Assembly (NCBI RefSeq): GCF_002150805.1
Contig: NZ_MTBA01000007.1
Coordinates: 1 to 64,000 of the forward strand
Source of the DNA: Oceanospirillum sanctuarii
GTDB taxonomy: Bacteria > Pseudomonadota > Gammaproteobacteria > Pseudomonadales > Halomonadaceae
DNA: 64,000 nt
Direction of reading: 5' to 3'
Shown here: positions 44,286 through 52,585 of the stretch, in pieces
Layout of the letters: each line of letters starts with the position of its first letter
Numbering within the stretch: the first letter of the stretch is position 1
Notes under the pieces: model-generated
The model's database searches: none
Seen by the model: only the letters and a program-made list of their open reading frames with translations
What the model was told of the DNA's origin: nothing
Program-made: the position numbers and the translations under genes

Positions 44286-45125
44286 TCAGTACAGTGGCTG
44301 TTCAGGCCAAACTAACCAGATCGCCAACAGACCCGGAATCACACTGGCAACCACAGTTTCTGCCAGCGCTTTCCACCAGGGCTGTTTGTTGTCCTGAGCG
44401 GAAGGCCATTTCATCAGCAGCGGCAGAGCCAGCAGCAGAAGTGCCCAGATGCTCACGTCAGCGTAGTAGTGGGCGTAAGCCAGTACCATCAGCCAAACCG
44501 CCATCGCGCCCTGTGCAATGACCAGCTGAGTACGCTGTTCTGCTTTAACCACGCGGGTCAGCAACCAGACTGCACCCAGTGCGGCACAGATACCGCCAAC
44601 CATTTGCGCCAGCGACAGTGAGCTTGAGATGCCAATCACCAGTGCAGACATGGTCATCATGCCAATCAGACTGACCGGGAAGCGGAAGCTGTTGTTCTGA
44701 CGTTCAGAGCCCATCACAGCGATACCGGCCACCAGCAGGCCACCAATAGCATGGCTGATCATCTCAATCAGAGACATACGGCCGACAATCGGTTGAGCGA
44801 CTACAGCAAAGCTCAGCACCAGAGCAACGCCAAAGCCTGCCATACGGATATTTCGTGGCGTGCGAATCGCCAGCGCCGGAATCAGAGGCATCAGCAGCAA
44901 CCAGTCCATCGCCTGACGAGGTGGGAAGTTCCAGCGGGTATGAATACCCTGAGCGGCTGCTAACCAGGCCAGCCAGATCACCAGAGGTGCCAGCCAGTAA
45001 GCGATTTTACCTTTGCCGGATTGTTCCAGCTTAAAAACGCCAAAGCTGATCACCAGAGCTGCCAGCATGGGATAAACCACAATCGGCAGCAGCATCATCA
45101 GCGGAGAAACGGATTCACCATACAT
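44286..45125 (-). CDS. Unrecognised polytopic membrane protein
   Basis: 279 residues with about eight to nine hydrophobic helices, starting MYGESVSPLMMLLPIVVYPMLA. A small loop with WNFPPRQAMDW and a histidine (MISHAIGG) are seen. No motif I know. Neighbours are a copper-type receptor and YceI on the same strand, so a role in copper or envelope handling is possible but not shown. Confidence 0.75.
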   Translation of the reverse strand: MYGESVSPLMMLLPIVVYPMLAALVISFGVFKLEQSGKGKIAYWLAPLVIWLAWLAAAQGIHTRWNFPPRQAMDWLLLMPLIPALAIRTPRNIRMAGFGVALVLSFAVVAQPIVGRMSLIEMISHAIGGLLVAGIAVMGSERQNNSFRFPVSLIGMMTMSALVIGISSSLSLAQMVGGICAALGAVWLLTRVVKAEQRTQLVIAQGAMAVWLMVLAYAHYYADVSIWALLLLALPLLMKWPSAQDNKQPWWKALAETVVASVIPGLLAIWLVWPEQPLY

Positions 45126-45202
45126 ACTTGGGTGTCCTTAACAGAGGCGCAGGTTTTGCGCTTAAGATCGTATTCCTGAGACAGCTTCAGTGCCTCTAAA
45201 CA

Positions 45203-45228
45203 GAGAAAGCGCCCGTGGGCGCTTTCTT
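45203..45228 (-). terminator. Rho-independent terminator after yceI
   Basis: GAAAGCGCCC, GT, GGGCGCTTTC with TT; on the minus strand the run after the stem is CTCTGTTT, so the T tract is weak. Confidence 0.65.
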
Positions 45229-45263
45229 AAGGCAAGGTAATCAGTGATTACCCATGTCCGAAA

Positions 45264-45830
45264 TTACTTGCGGATGCCTTCGATGAACAGCTCAACTTTG
45301 ATCTCATCACCGATACCGCCCAGCATCTGATCAACACCAAAGTCAGAACGCTTGATGGTTACAGTGCCGTTGAAACCGCTGCGGTAGTTACCCCAAGGAT
45401 CCTGACCTTCACCGATTTTTACGATGTTCAGATCAACTTTCTTGGTTACGCCGTGCAGAGTCAGGTCGCCACTCAGAACGCCTTCAGTTGCAGAGCCTTT
45501 GTAAGCCGTAGAGGTGAAGGTGATTTCCGGGAACTGTTTAGTATCCAGGAAGTCCGGGCTCTTAATGTGCTTGTCACGAGCTTCGTGGTTAGAGTCCAGG
45601 CTGTCTGCATCGATAGTCACAGAGATCTTGGATGCAGTCGGGTTTTTCTCATCGTAGCTGTACTCGCCTTCCATTGTGTTGAAACGCGCTACAGTTTCAC
45701 TGAAACCCAGGTGGTTAATTTTGAACAGGATAGCCGTGTGGGATGGATCTACTTTGTAGTCAGCAGCAAAAGCGGTGCTTGAGATCAGCGCAGCAGACAG
45801 CAGAGCAGGTTTAATCAGAGATTTAATCAT
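45264..45830 (-). CDS. yceI: YceI-family periplasmic lipid-binding protein
   Basis: 188 residues. Signal peptide ending STAFA, then KVDPSHTAILFKINHLGFSE, the YceI start, and DLTLHGVTKKVDLNI and a late KVELFIEGI. YceI proteins bind polyisoprenoid-like molecules in a beta-barrel. Common periplasmic protein induced by stress. Confidence 0.93.
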   Translation of the reverse strand: MIKSLIKPALLSAALISSTAFAADYKVDPSHTAILFKINHLGFSETVARFNTMEGEYSYDEKNPTASKISVTIDADSLDSNHEARDKHIKSPDFLDTKQFPEITFTSTAYKGSATEGVLSGDLTLHGVTKKVDLNIVKIGEGQDPWGNYRSGFNGTVTIKRSDFGVDQMLGGIGDEIKVELFIEGIRK

Positions 45831-46180
45831 GGTCGTCTATTCCGGTAGTAACCCTTAACGCTATTAAGCTAAACAGGTTAAGGCTGATAAGTAACAGGCA
45901 GCGATCGGAATGGGCCGGGCTGCGATTGATGATGCCATTGTAGGTAACAAGTATTGCTATGATAATGGCTCATAAAAGGTATTCACTGTTTCTTTTTGGT
46001 TAATAATGTTTCGGCAAAGTAAGTGTCCTACTCTCGTTTGCCTGTTTTTTGAGCCAGGTCGCGTCTTTACTTAAAAGACTCATGGTGATGATTAAAGACG
46101 CTACAGGCCGCATCATGCAGGCTCTCGAGGCTTTTGCTCTGTTTCGTTGGGGTAAAGTTTTTACCGGTCAGGAATAATAT
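45831..46180. other. Divergent intergenic region between yceI and LysR
   Basis: 350 bp. No clear operator or small gene is seen. Confidence 0.4.
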
Positions 46181-47083
46181 ATGGATAAATATACAGCTAT
46201 GCAGGTTTATTGCCGTGTGGTCGAGCTGGAAAGCTTTGCCGCCACCGGTCGTAGTCTGGGTATATCCACCGCGATGGTGAGTAAACATATTGCAGCCCTT
46301 GAGAAGGAGCTGGGTATCCGGCTGCTCAACCGTACCACCCGAAGGGTCAATCCCACCGATGAAGGCCTCTATTACTACAATCGTTGTCGTAGCCTGTTAA
46401 GCGAGATTGAGGAACTGGAATCTTCCGTGACGCAACAGGGGCATGATCCCCGTGGGTTGTTGCGTCTGACTGCGCCCATGGACTTTACCCTGTTGCACCT
46501 GATCGAACCGATTCAGGCGTTTCAGAAAGCTTATCCGCTGGTGCGTATCGAGCTGGAACTGGATGACCGTCAGCGCAATCTCACAGCGGATAACTTTGAT
46601 GTTGCGATCCGCATCGCTAATCTGTCGGACTCCAGTCTGGTCGCGCGTAAGCTGACCCAATGTCAGGGCGGGGTTTACGCCTCACCGGAGTATCTGAAAG
46701 AGCACGGCACGCCGAAATCCCCACAGGATCTGCAGCAGCATCGTTGCCTGCTCTACACCTATCTCACTCAGGACAGAAACTATTGGGTATTCCATGACAA
46801 AGACGGCCAGCGTCAGAAGGTACGGATCAACTGGACGCTGGCGGCGAATAACGGCCGTGCTCTTTGCGAAGCTGCAGCGCAGGGGATGGGCGTGATTCAG
46901 CAGCCGGACTTTATCGCTTCACCTTTTGTCAAAGAGGGGCGATTAGTTCAGCTGTTTCCGGATTACCCCGGTCATGACTTTAATGTCTACGCGGTCTATC
47001 AGCACCGGCAGTTTCTGCCTGCGCGTATTGTGGCGTTTGTGGATTTTCTGCGGGATTACTTCACAGCCAATAAGCGTTGGTAA
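46181..47083 (+). CDS. LysR-family transcriptional regulator
   Basis: 300 residues. N-terminal helix-turn-helix ([42 protein letters not shown]), then the LysR substrate domain. Divergent from yceI at a distance of 350 bp, so targets are not obvious. Confidence 0.92.
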   Translation: MDKYTAMQVYCRVVELESFAATGRSLGISTAMVSKHIAALEKELGIRLLNRTTRRVNPTDEGLYYYNRCRSLLSEIEELESSVTQQGHDPRGLLRLTAPMDFTLLHLIEPIQAFQKAYPLVRIELELDDRQRNLTADNFDVAIRIANLSDSSLVARKLTQCQGGVYASPEYLKEHGTPKSPQDLQQHRCLLYTYLTQDRNYWVFHDKDGQRQKVRINWTLAANNGRALCEAAAQGMGVIQQPDFIASPFVKEGRLVQLFPDYPGHDFNVYAVYQHRQFLPARIVAFVDFLRDYFTANKRW

Positions 47084-47088
47084 GTCAA

Positions 47089-47208
47089 TTATATGTCCTG
47101 CCAGCTGTCCCGCTTGATATGGTCAGACTGATCCTGCCAGCGATCATCCGACGGCTGAAATAAATTTCCGCAAAGTTTTTTCCATATAAGTCTGATCACA
47201 TTCAACAT
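47089..47208 (-). CDS. 39-residue small protein
   Basis: ATG at 47208-47206 with AGGAG eight bases upstream (CTCCT 47216-47220 on the plus strand). Product starts MLNVIRLIWKKLCG and ends DRWQDQSDHIKRDSWQDI; the hydrophilic tail with tryptophans resembles the end of the 51-residue protein at 27094-27249. Convergent with the preceding LysR. Not recognised. Confidence 0.6.
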   Translation of the reverse strand: MLNVIRLIWKKLCGNLFQPSDDRWQDQSDHIKRDSWQDI

Positions 47209-47283
47209 CTTCTTTCTCCTGAAATCGTGGCTTGGTTTTCAGGAGCAGGCGCGCTTGCTCTGTTTGTCCGGCTACTTTAATTT

Positions 47284-47297
47284 ATGCGTTTACGCAT
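47284..47297. repeat. Palindrome upstream of LysR and the small gene
   Basis: ATGCGT, TT, ACGCAT, between the divergent LysR and 39-residue genes; candidate operator. Confidence 0.5.
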
Positions 47298-47333
47298 GAA
47301 TAGCCGATAAAAAAGCAGTAGGGTGCTGCAAAT

Positions 47334-48230
47334 ATGCATGATATGAATTGGGATGATCTCAGGATTTTGCTGGCAGTGGCCGATACCGGTAGCCAGTCTG
47401 CGGCAGCCTCACAACTGGGTGTGAATCAGACGACTATCTCCCGCCGTCTGCGTCAGCTGGAAGAGGATTATGGTGTCCCGCTTCTGGAGCGCCAGCGTAC
47501 CGGATATACCTTTACTCCCGAGGCACAGCTGCTGATCGATCAGGCCAGAAAGATAGAACAGCATGTACTGGATATCGCCCGAAAGCGGGCTAACCGAAGC
47601 CGGGATACCTTGCAGGGACGGGTGGTTATTCATTCCACCGATATGGTGCTGCGTTATCTGATTGCCCCTATGCTGGAGCGCTTCTATCAGCAATATCCCG
47701 GTATCGAGCTGGTATTGTTAACCGGCGATGACCTGATCAGTCTGTCGCACATGGAAGCGGATATTGCGATTCGCTATGTCCGCTCGGAACAGCTGGATAT
47801 TGTGCAGAAGCGGCTCTTCACCTTTCAGTATCACTACTTTGCCAGCTCGGATTATCTGGAACGTTATCCCCTTGACCCCTCGGTGCCTCTTAAGGGACAT
47901 AAACTGCTGAAGTTTGAACATCCGGCTTACCGTACCAGCCCGGAACAGCTGCGCCACTTTGAAGATAATGAGGTTGCACTGCGCAGTAACTATATCGAGT
48001 TTATGATCGATGCCTGTCGACGGGGTCATGGTCTGATGAGTTTGCAGCGTCAGTTTGGTCTTCGTATAGAGGGCTTGCAGGAGGTTGGATTACCCGCCCA
48101 CAGGGAAGTGCCGCTTTGGTTGGCTTGTCACAGGGATAACCGCAAGTTACCCGCTATTCGTGCTGTGCTGGATTTTATTAGTGAGTTTACGGAAGTCTGG
48201 CTTCAAGAGAGCGAGATAAAAAGTGCGTAA
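47334..48230 (+). CDS. LysR-family transcriptional regulator
   Basis: 298 residues. HTH: LLAVADTGSQSAAASQLGVNQTTISRRLRQLEEDYGVPLLER. ATG 47343 is an alternative, three codons later. The ligand domain is typical. Divergent from the 39-residue gene; they share the palindrome at 47284. Confidence 0.9.
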   Translation: MHDMNWDDLRILLAVADTGSQSAAASQLGVNQTTISRRLRQLEEDYGVPLLERQRTGYTFTPEAQLLIDQARKIEQHVLDIARKRANRSRDTLQGRVVIHSTDMVLRYLIAPMLERFYQQYPGIELVLLTGDDLISLSHMEADIAIRYVRSEQLDIVQKRLFTFQYHYFASSDYLERYPLDPSVPLKGHKLLKFEHPAYRTSPEQLRHFEDNEVALRSNYIEFMIDACRRGHGLMSLQRQFGLRIEGLQEVGLPAHREVPLWLACHRDNRKLPAIRAVLDFISEFTEVWLQESEIKSA

Positions 48231-48361
48231 CGCATCTGCGAAAAGCTGTTACCAAATCGTTCAATACACTTACCCATAAGCCTTTTATGCTTGTGCTATC
48301 TTTAAAGCAATCACTCAAAGATGGGTTTAAACCTGTTTGATATCACGCATAAGGAAGCAGC

Positions 48362-48577
48362 ATGAGCAGATCCAATAGCAAGAAATCTAATAATAAAATT
48401 ATCGGTATTGTTCTGATTATTGTCGGCGTTGCACTGGCATTCTGGGGATACGATGTTTACGACTCGGCAAGTTCACAAGTGACTCGTGCTCTGAGTGGCG
48501 ATACGCCAATTGAAGCCTATGCGGCCATGGGCGGCGGACTGCTTTGTGTACTGTTAGGCATTATGAAGGTGAAATAA
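48362..48577 (+). CDS. DUF3185 small membrane protein
   Basis: 71 residues: KIIGIVLIIVGVALAFWGYDVYDSASSQVTRALSGD and AAMGGGLLCVLLGIM, two membrane helices flanking the SQVTRALSG motif of the DUF3185 family. Basic N-terminus. Function unknown. Confidence 0.85.
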   Translation: MSRSNSKKSNNKIIGIVLIIVGVALAFWGYDVYDSASSQVTRALSGDTPIEAYAAMGGGLLCVLLGIMKVK

Positions 48578-48678
48578 GCTGACCTTCTGATCCGGCCATT
48601 GAATCAAAACCACAGGCTGAGCATTGCCGTCAGTCTGTGGTGTTCACTCTTTCCGCTAGAGTCAGTGCATGCACAGGG

Positions 48679-49488
48679 ATGACCCTGATGAATCTTCTGC
48701 TTCGACCTTTTTTGTTGTTCGTTTTTCTGTTCCCGCTTTTGCCAGACTTATCTCAGGCGGGACAGCCCACGGTACTTACCCGTTTTTCAGATAATGACAC
48801 GATCTCCAAACCGGATGACCGACTGCCGATAGTACTGGTTTCCGCCCATCAGAAACACGACTACTTTGGCGTGCTGGCCGAACTTATCTATCAGGATGCG
48901 TTTCAGCGACTGGGGCGAAAACTGGAGATCCGATATGCCCCCCTTCGACGGGCAGAGGTACTGCACCGAAATGCTATGGTGGATGGCGATGTAGGGCGCA
49001 CCGATGCTTTTCATCAACAGTTTCCAGAGATGATTCGGGTGTCCGAGGCCACGGTTTCGGTGCGTTATAACGCATACAGCCAACTACCCAATATCAAGGT
49101 AAATAGCTGGGATAGCCTGCGCTGGAGTTCACTACGAATCGAATATCAGCGTGGCGATCTGATGGCCTCGTATAGGCTGAAAGATATCGGTCCCTCAGCT
49201 CAGCTGACGCAGGTTGATAATCTGACTTTGGGCTTACGCAAGCTGTTTGCCGGTCGTACCGATCTCTTTATCGGTATGGAACGAGGCATCAATCACGTGA
49301 TGGCCAAGAGTGAGTTCCGCGGGAAGAAGTTGTACCGGGCTGGATTTATGGAAGCTTTTGAAGGTCATGTCTACCTTCAGCCCAAGCATCGGGAGTTAGC
49401 TGCAGAGTTATCTGATGTTCTTAAGGCAATGGCTCAGGAAGGTGTGATTGAGCGCTACCAACAGGAAGCGTTGCACATATTAGATTAA
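48679..49488 (+). CDS. Periplasmic solute-binding-like protein, paralog A
   Basis: 269 residues from ATG 48679 (48688 alternative). Signal peptide to about residue 27, then an SBP_bac_3-like fold with AELIYQDAFQRLGRKLEIRYAPLRRAEVL and NLTLGLRKLFAGRTDLFIGMERG. No transporter genes are next to it. Similar to the gene at 49592 over most of its length. Confidence 0.75.
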   Translation: MTLMNLLLRPFLLFVFLFPLLPDLSQAGQPTVLTRFSDNDTISKPDDRLPIVLVSAHQKHDYFGVLAELIYQDAFQRLGRKLEIRYAPLRRAEVLHRNAMVDGDVGRTDAFHQQFPEMIRVSEATVSVRYNAYSQLPNIKVNSWDSLRWSSLRIEYQRGDLMASYRLKDIGPSAQLTQVDNLTLGLRKLFAGRTDLFIGMERGINHVMAKSEFRGKKLYRAGFMEAFEGHVYLQPKHRELAAELSDVLKAMAQEGVIERYQQEALHILD

Positions 49489-49591
49489 CCGGACAGTTCT
49501 CAGGCCTGTGCTATGTTTAATCAGATTAGCGATAGGACAGGCCGTCAATCTCATGCGGCCTTTTAGGTGCCAATCGGAAGGGGGAGACTGC

Positions 49592-50365
49592 ATGAAATCT
49601 TTCCGGCATTCGGTATTTCTGACTCTGTTAGCTGCTTTAGTTCTTGCTTTTCTGTTTCAGTCCGGTGGTAAGGTCGCTGCAGAACAACCGGTGGTGATGG
49701 GGATTATTCAGAGCAAATCTGATTATTACGGCCGCCTGGTAAGCCTGATCTATGATGAAGCCTTTCGGCGCATTGGTCGTAAACTGGAAATAAATTATTA
49801 CCCGGCCAAGCGCAGCAGTCTTTTGGTTAAAGAGGGAGAGATTGATGGCGATCTGGCCCGAACCAAGAGCTTTCTTCAGGAACATCCTCATCTTATACCT
49901 GTGACAGAATCCCCGCTGACAATCCGTATTATGGCCTTTACCAACAGCCCAACTCTGAAAATTTCCGGCTGGCAGGATCTGAAACAGACGGGGTATCGGG
50001 TGGACTACCTGAGAGGTAGTGCGCTGATTGAGCAGAAGCTGGAAAAGGGGGAGTTATTGGCTCCCATCTCTCTGGTGAACGATTGGACGCTTGGCTTACG
50101 AAAACTCTTTGCTGATCGCTCGGATATTTTTGTCGAGTTCGAAGGCGGCGTCCGTTTTGCCATGACCCGTTCCGAGTTTCAGGGCAAGAAGCTTTTTGTA
50201 GCAGGGCAGCTGGATGAGTTTACCGTGCATGCTTTTCTGCAGCCGGAGCATAAAGAGCTGGCGGCTAAATTATCCCTCGTGCTGAAGAAAATGAAGCAGG
50301 AGGGGCTGATTGCTCAGTTTGAACAGCAGGCCTTCAGTTCCGGTTACGCCCATCGTAATCCCTGA
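49592..50365 (+). CDS. Periplasmic solute-binding-like protein, paralog B
   Basis: 257 residues from ATG 49592 with GGAAGGGGGAG upstream. Signal peptide, then SLIYDEAFRRIGRKLEINYYPAKRSSLL and DWTLGLRKLFADRSDIFVEFEGG, clearly paralogous to the gene before it. Its last 32 bp overlap the LysR gene on the other strand. Confidence 0.78.
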   Translation: MKSFRHSVFLTLLAALVLAFLFQSGGKVAAEQPVVMGIIQSKSDYYGRLVSLIYDEAFRRIGRKLEINYYPAKRSSLLVKEGEIDGDLARTKSFLQEHPHLIPVTESPLTIRIMAFTNSPTLKISGWQDLKQTGYRVDYLRGSALIEQKLEKGELLAPISLVNDWTLGLRKLFADRSDIFVEFEGGVRFAMTRSEFQGKKLFVAGQLDEFTVHAFLQPEHKELAAKLSLVLKKMKQEGLIAQFEQQAFSSGYAHRNP

Positions 50366-51299
50366 GCATTCTGGCCGTCACTTCAGAGCAGACCTCCTTT
50401 TTTAGCTGCTGCAGCGCCTGTTGGCATTTTTCCCGTAACAGATCCCGTAACATCAGCACCGCAGGTGTGACCTGCTTTCGGCTGGGGCAGACCAGGCATA
50501 AAGGTACTGATTCTGATCTGTAACCCGGCAGTACCTGAACCAGCCTTCCTGCCAGAAGATCCGGTTGCAGATCCAGATTGGATTTAAAGCCGATTCCCTT
50601 CCCATTCAGCGCCCAACGGCGTACCACTTCGGCATCGTTGCTCACCCGATTGCTCTGTACCTGAACTCGGTACTGACTGTTTTCATCCGCCAGCTGCCAG
50701 AGATCAAATACCCGATTACCCAGTCGGTAGAGCAGGCAGTTATGGGCTTTAAGGTCTTCCGGTGTTTGTGGTGTGCCGTGTTGGGTCAGATACTCAGGGG
50801 ACGCAAACAGAATCCGCTCAACCTCTATAATAGGAAACGCGATAGCGCTGGAGTCTTCCAGCTCGCCATAGCGCAGCGCGACATCGATCCGGTCGAGATA
50901 AAAGTCCGACAGGTTATCGCCAATATTCAGCTGCAGAGACAGATTCGGATAGTGCTCCATCGCCTCATCCAGCCAGGGCAGAATCAGGTTCCGTCCCAGA
51001 TCGGAGGGTACGGACAACCTCAGCTCACCTGCGATCTCACCCCGCATCTCTGTTAGGGATGCTTTACCCGCTTCCAGATTATCCAGTGCCTGTCGGCAGT
51101 AAACCAGAAAGCGCTCGCCCTCTGCCGTCAGGCGCAGCTGGCGGGTGGAGCGAACAAAAAGAGTCGTCTCCAGCTGTTTTTCCAGTCGCTTAAGGGCGGC
51201 ACTGGCAGCAGCAGGTGTCATCTCCAGCTGATTGGCGGAAGCGGTAATACTTAGAGTGTCTGCGGTGCGGGCAAACAGCAGAAGATCCTGAGTGTTCAT
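50334..51299 (-). CDS. LysR-family transcriptional regulator
   Basis: 321 residues from ATG 51299. HTH: FARTADTLSITASANQLEMTPAAASAALKRLEKQLETTLFVRSTRQ. Divergent from the quinone-oxidoreductase-like gene 123 bp away, the classic regulator-target layout, so it probably controls that gene. The C-terminal end overlaps paralog B by 32 bp. Confidence 0.9.
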   Translation of the reverse strand: MNTQDLLLFARTADTLSITASANQLEMTPAAASAALKRLEKQLETTLFVRSTRQLRLTAEGERFLVYCRQALDNLEAGKASLTEMRGEIAGELRLSVPSDLGRNLILPWLDEAMEHYPNLSLQLNIGDNLSDFYLDRIDVALRYGELEDSSAIAFPIIEVERILFASPEYLTQHGTPQTPEDLKAHNCLLYRLGNRVFDLWQLADENSQYRVQVQSNRVSNDAEVVRRWALNGKGIGFKSNLDLQPDLLAGRLVQVLPGYRSESVPLCLVCPSRKQVTPAVLMLRDLLREKCQQALQQLKKEVCSEVTARMLRDYDGRNRN

Positions 51300-51422
51300 T
51301 ATCAAATTTATTTTGAAAGTGATTAAAGGTTTGTCCTGTTTTTAGTTTATTTAAGCCCGCGCACAATGTCCCGAGTTTTGTTAACCCCTACAAGATTTGT
51401 ACATAGAACGGAGGACAACCCC

Positions 51423-52469
51423 ATGAAAGCGATCGGTTATCAGCAGACCCACGATATCAGCCATCCTGAATCCCTGTTAAATATTGAGCTGCCTGTACCG
51501 GAAGCCACAGGCCATGATCTGCTGGTGCAGGTGGCTGCTATCTCGGTGAATCCGGTGGATACCAAAATCCGCACCCGGGTTGCACCTGAAAGCGGTTATA
51601 AGGTTCTGGGTTGGGATGCTGTCGGTGAAGTGGTTGCCGTTGGCGATGAGGTTACCGCCTATAAAGCAGGTGATATTGTCTGGTATGCCGGAGACCTGAC
51701 CCGCCCCGGCAGTAATGCCGAGTTTCAGCTGGTGGATGAGCGTATCGCCGGACGTAAACCGGCCAAACTGACGAACGCCCAGGCGGCAGCCGTGCCTTTA
51801 ACAGCAATTACCGCGTGGGAGCTGCTGTTTGATCGTCTGGGTTTTGCAAAAGACTATGCCGCTAGCAGTAAGACGGCCTCCGCCAAGCCCGACTCAGCCC
51901 GGCAGCAGATTCTGATTATTGGTGCCGCCGGTGGTGTTGGTTCGATTCTGGTTCAGCTGGCGGCAAAGCTGACCGGTGCGCTGGTGATAGGTACGGCATC
52001 ACGCCGCGAAAGCCAGCAATGGGTGAGTGCACTGGGGGCTGATTATGTGATTGATCACAGCAAACCGCTTAGTGAAGAGTTGGCGCGTATTGGTGTGTCG
52101 GAGGTGAGCCATGTGATCAGTCTGAATGCTACCGAACAGCATTTCGCTGAGATCGCCAAGGTAGTCGCCCCGCAGGGTAAATTTGCTCTGATTGATGATC
52201 CGGCTGAACCTTTGGATATCGGTCTGCTGAAAACCAAATCGGTCTCTCTGCACTGGGAGTTTATGTACACCCGCTCCATGTATCAGACCGCAGATATGCA
52301 CAAGCAGCGGGAGCTGCTGAATGAGGTTGCTGAACTGATCGATAACGGCGTGCTGAACACCACGCTGGGCGAGCACTATGGCGCAATCAATGCGGATAAT
52401 CTGAAGCGTGCTCATGCGGATCTGGAAGCAGGGCGAACCATCGGCAAGATCGTACTGGAAGGTTTCTGA
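51423..52469 (+). CDS. Zinc-type alcohol dehydrogenase/quinone oxidoreductase-like enzyme
   Basis: 348 residues from ATG 51423 (GGAGG upstream). MDR-superfamily: VQVAAISVNPVDTKIR, GWDAVGEVVAVGDEV, AAAVPLTAITAWELLFD and a nucleotide loop IIGAAGGVGSILVQLA. It lacks structural-zinc cysteines, as in NADPH-quinone reductases. A Ser/Ala-rich insert (ASSKTASAKPDSAR) precedes the nucleotide loop. Terminator at 52495-52529. Confidence 0.88.
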   Translation: MKAIGYQQTHDISHPESLLNIELPVPEATGHDLLVQVAAISVNPVDTKIRTRVAPESGYKVLGWDAVGEVVAVGDEVTAYKAGDIVWYAGDLTRPGSNAEFQLVDERIAGRKPAKLTNAQAAAVPLTAITAWELLFDRLGFAKDYAASSKTASAKPDSARQQILIIGAAGGVGSILVQLAAKLTGALVIGTASRRESQQWVSALGADYVIDHSKPLSEELARIGVSEVSHVISLNATEQHFAEIAKVVAPQGKFALIDDPAEPLDIGLLKTKSVSLHWEFMYTRSMYQTADMHKQRELLNEVAELIDNGVLNTTLGEHYGAINADNLKRAHADLEAGRTIGKIVLEGF

Positions 52470-52494
52470 CCGATCGCTGATACGGTGCAAACAA

Positions 52495-52529
52495 AAAGCC
52501 CCTTGTCACGTTCGGTGACAAGGGGCTTT
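52495..52529 (+). terminator. Rho-independent terminator
   Basis: AAAGCCCCTTGTCAC, GTTCG, GTGACAAGGGGCTTT, then G TTGTTG: 15-bp perfect stem. Confidence 0.85.
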
Positions 52530-52585
52530 GTTGTTGGGGCTAAACAGGTTTATCGAGCGGCTTATTCCTCGATCTACTCTTCTCC

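Noticed and set aside
46067-46288. 73-codon minus-strand frame overlapping the LysR start
   Set aside because: Covers the LysR helix-turn-helix start on the other strand; no ribosome site.
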